A DNA stretch of 64,000 bases from Opitutaceae bacterium (GTDB lineage Bacteria > Verrucomicrobiota > Verrucomicrobiia > Opitutales > Opitutaceae), in NCBI GenBank assembly GCA_030693515.1, contig JAUYAK010000006.1, positions 1 through 64,000 on the forward strand, written 5' to 3'. The position numbers and the translations under genes are program-made. The notes under the pieces are model-generated. The model searched no databases. It was not told the DNA's origin and was given only the letters and a program-made list of their open reading frames with translations. Positions 16,738 through 26,021 of this stretch are shown in pieces (position 1 is the stretch's first letter; each line of letters begins with the position of its first letter).

Positions 16738-16754
16738 GTGCGCTTCGTGCGCAC
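16738..16754 (+). promoter_or_regulatory. Hairpin in the rpsN-rpsH spacer
   Basis: A perfect 6-bp stem (GTGCGC/GCGCAC) with a 5-base loop in the 87-base gap in front of rpsH. The gap is longer than most in this block. A role in translational control is possible but not shown. Confidence 0.25.
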
Positions 16755-16800
16755 GGGATATGACCCGCGCGGCTCCTGCAAAAAATACGCCCATCCGACC

Positions 16801-17193
16801 ATGACCGATCCGATCAGTGATTTTCTCACGCGTCTTCGCAACGCGTCCAAGGCTCGCCTCGACGAGTGCGTAATGCCGCACTCCAAGCTCAAGGAAAGCC
16901 TCGCCGGCATTCTCAAGACCGAAGGCTACGTTTCCGACGTCACCACCGGGAATGATGCGCGCGGCCACCGCACCCTCGTGGTGCGCATGAAGTATGTAGA
17001 CGGCGCACCGGCTCTCACCGGCCTCACTCGCGTCTCCACGCCCGGCCGTCGCCTCTATTGCAGCTATGCGGACATCCCGCGTGTGCTCAACGGCCTTGGC
17101 ATCGCCGTTCTCTCCACTTCGCGCGGCCTCCTGAAGGATGCCGATTGCCGCCGCCTCAAGGCCGGCGGTGAAATCCTCTGCAACATCTGGTAG
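16801..17193 (+). CDS. rpsH: 30S ribosomal protein S8
   Basis: A protein of 130 residues, equal in length to Escherichia coli S8. The start was set at MTDPISDFLTRLRNASKA, the conserved N-terminus, and not at the in-frame GTG at 16738. The C-terminal STSRGLLKDADCRRLKAGGEILCNIW is typical. S8 binds helix 21 of 16S rRNA and usually represses its own operon. Confidence 0.96.
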   Translation: MTDPISDFLTRLRNASKARLDECVMPHSKLKESLAGILKTEGYVSDVTTGNDARGHRTLVVRMKYVDGAPALTGLTRVSTPGRRLYCSYADIPRVLNGLGIAVLSTSRGLLKDADCRRLKAGGEILCNIW

Positions 17194-17228
17194 TCGCCCT
17201 GCGCGACAACCATCAGCCACTTCGCAAT

Positions 17229-17765
17229 ATGAGCCGCATCGGCAAACAACCCGTTTCCATCCCAGACAAGGTCAAAGTCACCATCAATGGTGGCACCGTC
17301 CTCGTCGAGGGCCCCAAGGGCAAGGTCCAGAAAACTTTCGCCTCCGCCGTCAAGGTGAGCATCGCTGATCAAAAGGTCATCTTCGCTCCCACTGACGATT
17401 CTCGCTTCGCCCGCGCCATGTTTGGCACGGCCCGCTCGATCGTGGCTGGCATGGTCAAAGGCGTGACCGACGGCTACGTGAAGGAACTCGAGATCCAAGG
17501 CGTCGGCTTCAAGGCCAACCTCAAGGGCACCACCCTCGATCTCGCCCTCGGCTATTCGCACCCGATCCTCATGGAGGTTCCGACGGGCATCAAAGTCACC
17601 GTCACCGATCAGACCAAGCTCAAGGTCGAGGGCGCGGACAAACAGCTCGTCGGTGCTGTCACGGCCGAGATCCGCAGCTACTACCCGCCGGAGCCCTATA
17701 AAGGCAAGGGCGTGCGCATCGTCGGCGAGCGCGTTCGTCGTAAAGAAGGCAAGACCGTCGCCTAA
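17229..17765 (+). CDS. rplF: 50S ribosomal protein L6
   Basis: A protein of 178 residues starting MSRIGKQPVSIPDKVKV, with the second-domain motif EPYKGKGVRIVGERVRRKEGK at the C-terminus. L6 lies near the sarcin-ricin loop. It overlaps nothing; rplR follows after 11 bases. Confidence 0.97.
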   Translation: MSRIGKQPVSIPDKVKVTINGGTVLVEGPKGKVQKTFASAVKVSIADQKVIFAPTDDSRFARAMFGTARSIVAGMVKGVTDGYVKELEIQGVGFKANLKGTTLDLALGYSHPILMEVPTGIKVTVTDQTKLKVEGADKQLVGAVTAEIRSYYPPEPYKGKGVRIVGERVRRKEGKTVA

Positions 17766-17776
17766 GGAGACCACCC

Positions 17777-18145
17777 ATGAGCAAGAAAACCATTACCAAA
17801 GCGCGCCTCCTCCAAAATCGCCGTTGGCGCATCCGCAAGAAGGTGAACGGCACCGCCGCGTGCCCGCGCCTCAGCGTGCGTTTCACCGCCAAGCACATCT
17901 ACGCCCAGGCGATCGACGACACCGAGGGCCGCACGCTCGTGTTCCTCTCGAGCCTCGATGCCGACCTCCGGGCGCAGAAGCTCAAGGCCAATATCGCCAG
18001 CGCCAAGGTGCTGGGCACAGCCTTCGCCGACAAGGCCAAGGCCGCGGGTGTCTCCGACGTGGTCTTCGACCGCGCCGGTGCTCCCTACCACGGTAAAGTC
18101 AAAACGTTTGCCGAGGCCGCGCGCGAAGGCGGTCTCAAATTCTAA
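17777..18145 (+). CDS. rplR: 50S ribosomal protein L18
   Basis: A protein of 122 residues with [20 protein letters not shown] and the C-terminal [26 protein letters not shown], the usual L18 blocks for 5S rRNA binding. AAGGAG precedes the ATG. rpsE follows after 7 bases. Confidence 0.97.
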   Translation: MSKKTITKARLLQNRRWRIRKKVNGTAACPRLSVRFTAKHIYAQAIDDTEGRTLVFLSSLDADLRAQKLKANIASAKVLGTAFADKAKAAGVSDVVFDRAGAPYHGKVKTFAEAAREGGLKF

Positions 18146-18152
18146 TCACCGC

Positions 18153-18818
18153 ATGAGCACAGAAAATTCCGCGCCCGAGACCGTCACGCCCGCCCCTGAG
18201 TCAGCTGCGCCCTCCGCACCTGCGGCCGCTCCCTCCGAACGCCCGCAACGCGAACACCGTGGAGGCCAAGGCGGCTTCCGTGGCCAGGGTGGCCGCGGCC
18301 CCGGCGGACACCGTGGTCCGCGCCGCGACAACCGCGACAAGCCCAAGGAAGGCGACGGCCCGACGATGATTGAAAAGGTCGTCTTCATCAACCGCTGCGC
18401 CAAGGTCGTCAAAGGCGGCCGTCGCTTCTCCTTCGCCGCTCTCGCCGTTGTGGGCGATGGCAAGGGCAAGGTCGGCATCGGCTACGGCAAGGCCAATGAA
18501 GTGCCTGATGCCATCAAGAAAGGCACGGCCAATGCCCACAAGCATCTCGTCAACGTCAAGCTCAAGGGCGACACCATCCCGCATGACGTCTTCGGCCAAT
18601 ACGACGGCGGCAAGGTTCTCCTCAAGCCTGCGTCCCCCGGCACCGGCCTCATCGCCGGCGGCGCCGTGCGCGCCGTCCTCGAAGCGGCTGGCGTGAAGAA
18701 CGTCCTCACCAAGTCGATGGGCTCGTCCAACCACATCGCCGTCGTGCATGCCACGCTCAACGGCCTCCTCCAGCTCCGTCTCGCGGAGAACATCGCGGCC
18801 CTTCGCAGTTCGACCTGA
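18153..18818 (+). CDS. rpsE: 30S ribosomal protein S5 with RGG-rich N-terminal extension
   Basis: A protein of 221 residues; the S5 core starts only near residue 72 ([18 protein letters not shown]) and includes [14 protein letters not shown]. The first 70 residues are an extension: residues 1-35 are Ala/Pro/Glu-rich and residues 36-58 are a glycine-arginine repeat with several RGG and GRG triplets. The ATG at 18153 is in frame directly after rplR, and the extension's codon use is like the core, so it is part of the protein. A second possible start at the core ATG cannot be ruled out. S5 lies at the mRNA entry channel; the extension could bind RNA (inference). Confidence 0.93.
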   Translation: MSTENSAPETVTPAPESAAPSAPAAAPSERPQREHRGGQGGFRGQGGRGPGGHRGPRRDNRDKPKEGDGPTMIEKVVFINRCAKVVKGGRRFSFAALAVVGDGKGKVGIGYGKANEVPDAIKKGTANAHKHLVNVKLKGDTIPHDVFGQYDGGKVLLKPASPGTGLIAGGAVRAVLEAAGVKNVLTKSMGSSNHIAVVHATLNGLLQLRLAENIAALRSST

Positions 18819-18891
18819 GCCATCGTCTGATTATTTCCTCCGAGTTCTGCCGCCGTTCCGGCGCGCAGGGCGCACCCAACCAGGACCCACT

Positions 18892-19338
18892 ATGAAACTC
18901 CACGAACTCAAAAACGTAAAAGGCGCCGTCCACCGGCGTAAACGCGTCGGTTGCGGCGAAGGCGGCGGCCACGGCAAGACCTCCGGTCGCGGCGGTAAGG
19001 GCCAGAGCGCGCGCTCCGGCAGCAGCATCCGCCCGGGCTTCGAAGGCGGCCAGATGCCCCTTTACCGCAAGCTGCCGCACCGCGGCTTCAATAATTACAA
19101 CTTCCGCGTGGAGTATCCCATCGTGAACCTCGGCGATCTCACTCGCCTTGATGCTTCCATCACCGAAGTCGGACTCGAGCAGCTCATCGCGGCCGGCTTG
19201 GTCCGCCCCGGCGAGACCACGTTGAAGGTCCTCGGCGATGGCGAGCTCACCCGCGCCTTGAAGATCACGGCCACCAAGTTCTCCGAGTCGGCCAAGGCCA
19301 AGATCGAGAAAGCCGGCGGCCAGGCCATCGTCGCCTGA
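18892..19338 (+). CDS. rplO: 50S ribosomal protein L15
   Basis: A protein of 148 residues starting MKLHELKNVKGAVHRRKRVG, with GGHGKTSGRGGKGQSARSG and FEGGQMPLYRKLPHRGF. The gene follows rpsE directly; the gene for L30 (rpmD), which often lies between rpsE and rplO, is absent. Confidence 0.96.
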   Translation: MKLHELKNVKGAVHRRKRVGCGEGGGHGKTSGRGGKGQSARSGSSIRPGFEGGQMPLYRKLPHRGFNNYNFRVEYPIVNLGDLTRLDASITEVGLEQLIAAGLVRPGETTLKVLGDGELTRALKITATKFSESAKAKIEKAGGQAIVA

Positions 19339-19447
19339 AGCAGGCGTATCGGATTTGCGAATAACGAAGCACGACGGGGAGCGTCCGGCGCATCCCTTTC
19401 GGCCGTTTCCAATCGTAAGTCGTAAATCATAACTCGTAATTCTCACC

Positions 19448-20953
<1,506 letters not shown>

Positions 20954-20966
20954 GTTCTTTACTCCC

Positions 20967-21398
20967 GTGACGGCGGCTGGCATCTCCGACCCTCTCCGGG
21001 GTCATGGCGCTGCCGCCAAGGCCAAGATCATTCTCCTCGGTTCGCCGGATTTTCTAACTGAAAACCTGATGCACCGGGCCCGTTCTTTGAACATTGAGCA
21101 CGTCTCTCCTCAGCACCTTCGGGCGCCGGAGATTTCGCGCCGCGCGGCCTCGGCCGTCGCGGATGAAGCCCGCCGGCTGGCGCTGATGCGCCGCTGGTTC
21201 TTCGCGCGCAAACCTGATGCGGGATTTCTCCTCACGGGGTTCCCGGCTACGCTGCTCCAAGCCATGGTGCTTGACGAATGGCTCGACGCCCGTGACGAGA
21301 CGCTTGACCGCGTTTTCGCCAGCCCCGGTGCCGATTTCGTCGTCGTCTCGCACTATCGCACACTCGGCCTCCTCCACGAGGAGGCCGTCCTCGCATGA
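20967..21398 (+). CDS. Adenylate-kinase-like protein without P-loop (probable pseudoenzyme)
   Basis: A protein of 143 residues in the place where adk normally lies, between secY and map. It keeps the outline of an adenylate kinase: KIILLGSPDFLTEN where the P-loop GxPGxGKGT would be, and GFLLTGFPATLLQA where the kinase has GFLLDGFPRTxxQA. The P-loop lysine and the catalytic arginine after GFP are gone, and the LID domain is missing, so phosphotransfer activity is very unlikely. It starts with GTG, 13 bases after secY, and its stop overlaps the map start by four bases (ATGA), so it is translated as part of the operon. The alternative, that it is an unrelated protein, is less likely given its position. 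Confidence 0.8.
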   Translation: MTAAGISDPLRGHGAAAKAKIILLGSPDFLTENLMHRARSLNIEHVSPQHLRAPEISRRAASAVADEARRLALMRRWFFARKPDAGFLLTGFPATLLQAMVLDEWLDARDETLDRVFASPGADFVVVSHYRTLGLLHEEAVLA

Positions 21399-22189
21399 GT
21401 AAGATCCCGATCAAAAACCGGGAAGGCATCGCAAAGATGCGCGAGGCGTGCGCTGTCGCCGCCACGGTCCTTGAGCATATCAAGCCCCTCGTGCGGCCCG
21501 GCGTCACGACGCAAGACTTGGAAGAAGCCGGCCGCGAAATGATCGCCCGCCTCGGTGCCCGCAGCGCCTGCTACGGCTATACTCACGGCGCCCGCCGTTA
21601 TCCCGCCCACACCTGCATCTCGGTTAACGACGAGGTGGTCCATGGCATCCCGTCGCTCCGCCGCGTCATTCGCGAGGGCGACATCGTCTCGCTCGACGTC
21701 GTCGTCTGGCGTGACGGTTATGTCGGTGACAACGCGTTCACCGTCGGCGTCGGCCCCGTTTCTCCCCTCGGCGAGAAACTCCTCCGCGTCACCCGTGAAG
21801 CCCTCGCCCTCGGCATCAAGCAGGCGCGCATCGGCAACCGCATCGGCGACATCTCCAGCGCGATTCAGGACTACGTCGAGTCGCACGGCTTTAGTGTCGT
21901 GCGCGACATGGTTGGCCACGGGGTAGGGGCCGCGATGCACGAGCCGCCGGAGATTCCAAACTTCGGCCGCCGCGGCACCGGCGACAAAATCAAGCCCGGC
22001 ATGACGCTCGCGATCGAGCCCATGGTCAACGCCGGCGCCTACAAGACCAAGACGCTCTCCGATGGCTGGACGATTGTGACCGCCGATGGCGCGCCCTCCG
22101 CGCACTTCGAGCACACCGTCCTCACCACCGAAGACGGTCCGGAAATCCTCACTGTCCCGCGCCCTGTCACTGCTCATGTTCCCGTCTGA
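21395..22189 (+). CDS. map: Methionine aminopeptidase, type I
   Basis: A cytosolic enzyme of 264 residues that removes the initiator methionine. The five metal ligands are visible: D101 and D112 (in VSLDVVVWRDGYVGDN), H175 (GHGVG), E208 (LAIEPM) and E239 (HFEHT). H83 is in the substrate pocket. It overlaps the preceding gene by ATGA. No N-terminal zinc finger, so it is the short bacterial type. Confidence 0.97.
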   Translation: MSKIPIKNREGIAKMREACAVAATVLEHIKPLVRPGVTTQDLEEAGREMIARLGARSACYGYTHGARRYPAHTCISVNDEVVHGIPSLRRVIREGDIVSLDVVVWRDGYVGDNAFTVGVGPVSPLGEKLLRVTREALALGIKQARIGNRIGDISSAIQDYVESHGFSVVRDMVGHGVGAAMHEPPEIPNFGRRGTGDKIKPGMTLAIEPMVNAGAYKTKTLSDGWTIVTADGAPSAHFEHTVLTTEDGPEILTVPRPVTAHVPV

Positions 22190-22241
22190 TTTTCATTTTC
22201 CCAACTCTCAACCAACAACTCTCAACTAGAACCCAAACACC

Positions 22242-22622
22242 ATGCCTCGTCTCCTCGGCGTAGAAATTCCCGCGAAGAAGAAAGTCGCGTATTCCCTCCG
22301 TTACATCAACGGCATCGGACCCACCCGGGCCGACCTGCTCGTCAAAGAAGCAGGCATCAACCCCGACATGCGGGCGCAGGATCTTACCGAAGAGCAGCTC
22401 AATAAGATTCTCAATCTCATCACCGACCATAAGTGGGTGCTTGAAGGCGACCTCCGCCGCGAGATCGCTGGCAATCTGAAGCGCCTCCAGGCGATCAACT
22501 GCTACCGTGGCATCCGCCACCGTCGTGGTCTGCCCGTCCGCGGTCAGCGCACCAGCACCAACGCCCGCACCCGCAAGGGCCCCCGCAAGACCGTGGGTGT
22601 CACCAAAGCCAAGGAAGCGTAA
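22242..22622 (+). CDS. rpsM: 30S ribosomal protein S13
   Basis: A protein of 126 residues starting [19 protein letters not shown], with the helix-hairpin-helix [13 protein letters not shown] and the basic C-terminus [19 protein letters not shown]. infA and rpmJ, often found just before it, are missing. Its leader (22196-22241) has no Shine-Dalgarno and a direct repeat of CAACTCTCAAC. Confidence 0.96.
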   Translation: MPRLLGVEIPAKKKVAYSLRYINGIGPTRADLLVKEAGINPDMRAQDLTEEQLNKILNLITDHKWVLEGDLRREIAGNLKRLQAINCYRGIRHRRGLPVRGQRTSTNARTRKGPRKTVGVTKAKEA

Positions 22623-22642
22623 GCCTCTAACCAATTCCCAAC

Positions 22643-23269
22643 ATGGCCGAAGAAAAGTCTGCTCCGAAGAAAGAAAAACCCGCGAAGCCCGCCGCCGAAG
22701 GCGCGCCCGCTGCCGCGCCTGCCGAAAAGAAGGCCAAGACGCCCAAGTCCGCTGCGCCCGCTGCCGCGGGGGCCGAGGGTGCTGCGCCTGCCGCCGCCCC
22801 TGCGGGTGATGCTGCCAAGCCCGTCGAGCTGGTTCACGGCGTCGCCCGCCAGCCCACCGCCGAGGAACTCCTCAAGGAGGAGCTTGGCGTCATCAAGGTC
22901 CGCAAGGCCAAGGGTTCGAAGAACGTCACCTCCGGCTACGCCAACGTCCTCGCCTCCTTCAACAACACGATCGTCTCCATCACCGATCCCAAGGGTGCTG
23001 TGATCGCGTGGTCCTCCGCGGGTAAGTGCAATTTCCGCGGTTCCCGAAAGTCCACCGCCTACGCCGCCCAAGTCGTGGCCCAGGACGCCGCGCGCAACGC
23101 GATGTCCCACGGCCTCAAGGATGTTCAAATCCGCGTCTCCGGTCCCGGCCTCGGCCGCGACTCCGCCATCCGCGCCCTCCAGGCCATCGGCCTCGAGATC
23201 ACTTCCATCGTCGACGTGACCCCGATCCCGCACAACGGCTGCCGCCCGCGCAAACGCCGTCGCGTGTAA
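22643..23269 (+). CDS. rpsK: 30S ribosomal protein S11 with long N-terminal extension
   Basis: A protein of 208 residues, about 80 more than usual. The S11 core begins near residue 85 and shows [21 protein letters not shown] (start around residue 98) and the C-terminal [11 protein letters not shown]. Residues 1-60 are an Ala/Pro/Lys-rich, low-complexity stretch and residues 60-85 contain an acidic part ([10 protein letters not shown]). The ATG fits the spacing after rpsM (20 bases). The core lines the platform close to the E site; the function of the extension is unknown. Confidence 0.93.
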   Translation: MAEEKSAPKKEKPAKPAAEGAPAAAPAEKKAKTPKSAAPAAAGAEGAAPAAAPAGDAAKPVELVHGVARQPTAEELLKEELGVIKVRKAKGSKNVTSGYANVLASFNNTIVSITDPKGAVIAWSSAGKCNFRGSRKSTAYAAQVVAQDAARNAMSHGLKDVQIRVSGPGLGRDSAIRALQAIGLEITSIVDVTPIPHNGCRPRKRRRV

Positions 23270-23314
23270 TCTGTCGGCATAGTCGAAAATCTAAAATCGA
23301 AATTTACCAATCTC

Positions 23315-23926
23315 ATGGCTCGCTATACCGGCCCCACCACTCGCATCAGCCGCCGCTTTGGCCAGCATCTGCTCGGCTCCGGCAAGGCCTTCGAACGCCG
23401 CCCCTTCCCCGCTGGCGTCCACGGCGCCAAGATGAAGCGCAAGGTTTCCGAATACGCCACCGGGCTTAACGAAAAGCAAAAGCTCCGTTACATCTACGGC
23501 CTGCTTGAGCGCCAGTTCCGCCGCGTCTTCGAGAACGCCAAGAAGGAGCGCGGCGTCACCGGCGAACGCTTCCTTCAGCTCCTCGAGACCCGTCTCGACA
23601 GCACCGTTTACCTCCTCGGCCTCGCCAAGAGCCGCGCCGCCGCGCGCCAGTTCGTCAACCACGGCCACATCCGCGTCAACGGCCACAAGGTCGACATCGC
23701 CAGCGCCAACGTCCACCCCGGCGATGAGATCGAGGTCAAAAACTCGCCCGCCTCCCGCCAGCTCGCCACGCGCTGCCTCGAGGAGAATCGCATCCGCAAC
23801 GTCCCCGGCTGGCTCGCCATGAATGCCGAGACCTTCAAGGCCACCGTCGTCCGCCTCCCCACGCGCGAGGAAATGACGCAGGACGTCAACGAGCAGCTCA
23901 TCGTCGAGTTCTACTCGCGCTTCTGA
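23315..23926 (+). CDS. rpsD: 30S ribosomal protein S4, cysteine-free form
   Basis: A protein of 203 residues with the S4 RNA-binding fold: QKLRYIYGLLERQFRRVF followed by the S4 domain LLETRLDSTVYLLGLAKSRAAARQFVNHGHI. The N-terminal region lacks the zinc-binding cysteines found in some S4 proteins. The AT-rich leader (23270-23314) shows no Shine-Dalgarno. Confidence 0.96.
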   Translation: MARYTGPTTRISRRFGQHLLGSGKAFERRPFPAGVHGAKMKRKVSEYATGLNEKQKLRYIYGLLERQFRRVFENAKKERGVTGERFLQLLETRLDSTVYLLGLAKSRAAARQFVNHGHIRVNGHKVDIASANVHPGDEIEVKNSPASRQLATRCLEENRIRNVPGWLAMNAETFKATVVRLPTREEMTQDVNEQLIVEFYSRF

Positions 23927-23975
23927 GCCGCCCATCATCCAACCATCTCAATCCTCAACTTCTCCGCCTCCTGCC

Positions 23976-24977
23976 ATGCCCAAACGCCTCGGAAAGTTCG
24001 AACTGCCCAGCAAGCTCACCAAGATCGAGGAGGGTTCCTCACCCACCTACGCGAAGTTCATCGCCGAGCCCTTCGAGGCCGGCTATGGCCACACTGTCGG
24101 CAATTCCCTTCGCCGCGTGCTCCTCAGCTCCATTGAGGGCGCCGCCATCTCGTCGATCAAAATCTCGGGGGTTAACCACGAGTTCCAGTCGATCGACGGC
24201 GTGGTCGAGGATGTCACCGACATCGTCCTCAACCTGAAGAAAATCCTGCTCGTCTCGACTAAGCGCGAGCCGATCAATCTTCTTATCAAGGCCACCAAAT
24301 CCGGCGCCATCACGGCCGCCGATATCCAGGCCGATGCGAACATCACCGTCGTCAATCCCGACCAAGTGATCTGCACCCTCGACCACAAGAAAACGTTCGA
24401 GGCCGAGATCGAGATTAAGACCGGCCGCGGCTACTATCCCGGCGAGGCCAACAAGAAGGAAGAGCAGGCCATCGGCGTCGTCTCCATCGACTCGCTCTTC
24501 TCGCCCGTCCGCCTCGTGAAGTATGCCGTCGAGGCGACTCGTGTCGGCCAGATCACCGATTACGACAAGCTCATCCTTGAGATCTGGACCGACGGGCGCA
24601 TCACGCCCGACGACGCCCTCAAGCAGTCCGCCTCCATCCTCAAGCACCACCTCGACGTGTTCGATCGCGTCTCGCAGGAAGAGTATGAGTTCGAGAACCA
24701 GCAGTCCGAGGTCAGCGAGGAGCAGAACAAGCTCCGCAAGCTCCTCAACATGTCGGTCAACGAAATCGAGCTCTCTGTCCGCGCGGCCAACTGTTTGAAC
24801 AACGCGAACATCACCACGGTCGGCGAACTCGCGATGAAGACCGAGCAGGAGATGCTCAAATATCGCAACTTCGGCAAAAAGTCGCTCAACGAAATCAAGG
24901 AGAAGCTCGAGGCCCTCGGTCTCTCGCTCGGCATGAAGTTCGACGAGCGTCTCCTCGAGGCCAAGAAGGAAGCCTAA
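23976..24977 (+). CDS. rpoA: RNA polymerase alpha subunit
   Basis: A protein of 333 residues. The N-terminal assembly domain has GYGHTVGNSLRRVLLSS near residues 33-50. A linker follows near residue 240, then the C-terminal domain with NEIELSVRAANCLNNANITTVGEL and NFGKKSLNEIKEKL, which contacts UP elements and activators. Located between rpsD and rplQ as in most bacteria. Confidence 0.97.
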   Translation: MPKRLGKFELPSKLTKIEEGSSPTYAKFIAEPFEAGYGHTVGNSLRRVLLSSIEGAAISSIKISGVNHEFQSIDGVVEDVTDIVLNLKKILLVSTKREPINLLIKATKSGAITAADIQADANITVVNPDQVICTLDHKKTFEAEIEIKTGRGYYPGEANKKEEQAIGVVSIDSLFSPVRLVKYAVEATRVGQITDYDKLILEIWTDGRITPDDALKQSASILKHHLDVFDRVSQEEYEFENQQSEVSEEQNKLRKLLNMSVNEIELSVRAANCLNNANITTVGELAMKTEQEMLKYRNFGKKSLNEIKEKLEALGLSLGMKFDERLLEAKKEA

Positions 24978-25070
24978 GCCATTTCAACCATTTCGGCGCT
25001 CGCGCCGTCCGCTGTCGCGCCACGCTGTGCGACCGGATTGCCGATCGGGCGTCGCCTAAAATAAGCCACC

Positions 25071-25607
25071 ATGCGTCACAATAAACATCACGCTTCCCTG
25101 GGCGTCACCCGGGAGCATCGCGCTGCGATGCTCTCCAATCTCGCCTCGTCGCTCATCGAGCACGGCCGCATCACGACCACGCTCACGAAGGCCAAGGCCC
25201 TCCGCCCCTGGATCGAGAAAATCATCACCAAGGCCAAGCGGGCCGGTGCGATTCCGCGCGTGGAGAAAAACGGCCAGCAGGTGCTCGCGCCCCGCGCGCT
25301 GCATCTCCGCCGTATCGCCCATCGCGACCTCCGCAACGAGGACATGCTCACCAAGCTCTTCAACGAAACCTACAAGGAGTTCGAGAAGCGCCCCGGTGGC
25401 TACACCCGCATCTACAAGCTCGGGCCGCGTCTCAGCGACGCCGCCCGCATGGCACTGATCGAGTTCGTCAAAGCCGACGATCCGGGCCACGCTAAGCGCA
25501 AACGCAGCACCAAGGCCAAGAAGGCCCCGGCTCCGAAAGCAGCCGCCGCCAAGGCTGAGGCCGCCGTCCCTGCCGCCGAGCCGGCGACCGGCGAAGCCAA
25601 GGCCTGA
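25071..25607 (+). CDS. rplQ: 50S ribosomal protein L17
   Basis: A protein of 178 residues starting MRHNKHHASLGVTREHRAAM, the L17 signature. The core ends near residue 130 (SDAARMALIEFV); the last 40 residues are an Ala/Lys/Pro tail. It is the last gene of the block and a strong terminator follows. Confidence 0.95.
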   Translation: MRHNKHHASLGVTREHRAAMLSNLASSLIEHGRITTTLTKAKALRPWIEKIITKAKRAGAIPRVEKNGQQVLAPRALHLRRIAHRDLRNEDMLTKLFNETYKEFEKRPGGYTRIYKLGPRLSDAARMALIEFVKADDPGHAKRKRSTKAKKAPAPKAAAAKAEAAVPAAEPATGEAKA

Positions 25608-25636
25608 GCCTGCTATTCCCCTGCGGTTTGTCCGCG

Positions 25637-25669
25637 ACGCGCCGGAGTTTTCTCCGGCGCGTTTTTTTT
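25637..25669 (+). terminator. Rho-independent terminator after rplQ
   Basis: An 11-bp perfect stem (ACGCGCCGGAG with CTCCGGCGCGT), a TTTT loop and eight T (25662-25669). It ends the ribosomal protein block. Confidence 0.95.
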
Positions 25670-25710
25670 GGCACTCGGCGCGCACCACGGCATCCCCTAG
25701 CGTGCCGCGC

Positions 25711-25938
25711 ATGTTCGAACTCGCCACCGCCACCGTGATCTACTCCGTCCTCGTGGCGGCGGTGTTTCTTGGACTTTGGCTCTACTATGATCGACGCGAT
25801 CATCGGCGCTTCGAACTGGAGCGCCGCCGCCGCACGTTCCACTGCATCCGGTGCGATACGCTCTACACCGCGCCCACCGGCACCGAAGTCTGCCGCTGCC
25901 CTTCCTGTGGCCACGAAAACGCCCGGTTGAAATTCTGA
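25711..25938 (+). CDS. Small membrane-anchored zinc-ribbon protein
   Basis: A protein of 75 residues. One transmembrane helix spans about residues 8-26 (VIYSVLVAAVFLGLWLYY), followed by a very basic stretch and a four-cysteine zinc ribbon (CIRC and CRCPSCGHEN). The ATG at 25711 was preferred over a GTG nine bases upstream. No family with known function is recognised. It lies 42 bases after the rplQ terminator and 83 bases before lnt, on the same strand; it may share transcription with lnt. Confidence 0.7.
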   Translation: MFELATATVIYSVLVAAVFLGLWLYYDRRDHRRFELERRRRTFHCIRCDTLYTAPTGTEVCRCPSCGHENARLKF

Positions 25939-26021
25939 CGCCAGGCCGCCGATACGGGCTGCGATATGGCCGCGCTTGCGCGTCTGCCTAAGGTCCGCCT
26001 TCCTCGTCCGTCATCTCCCGC

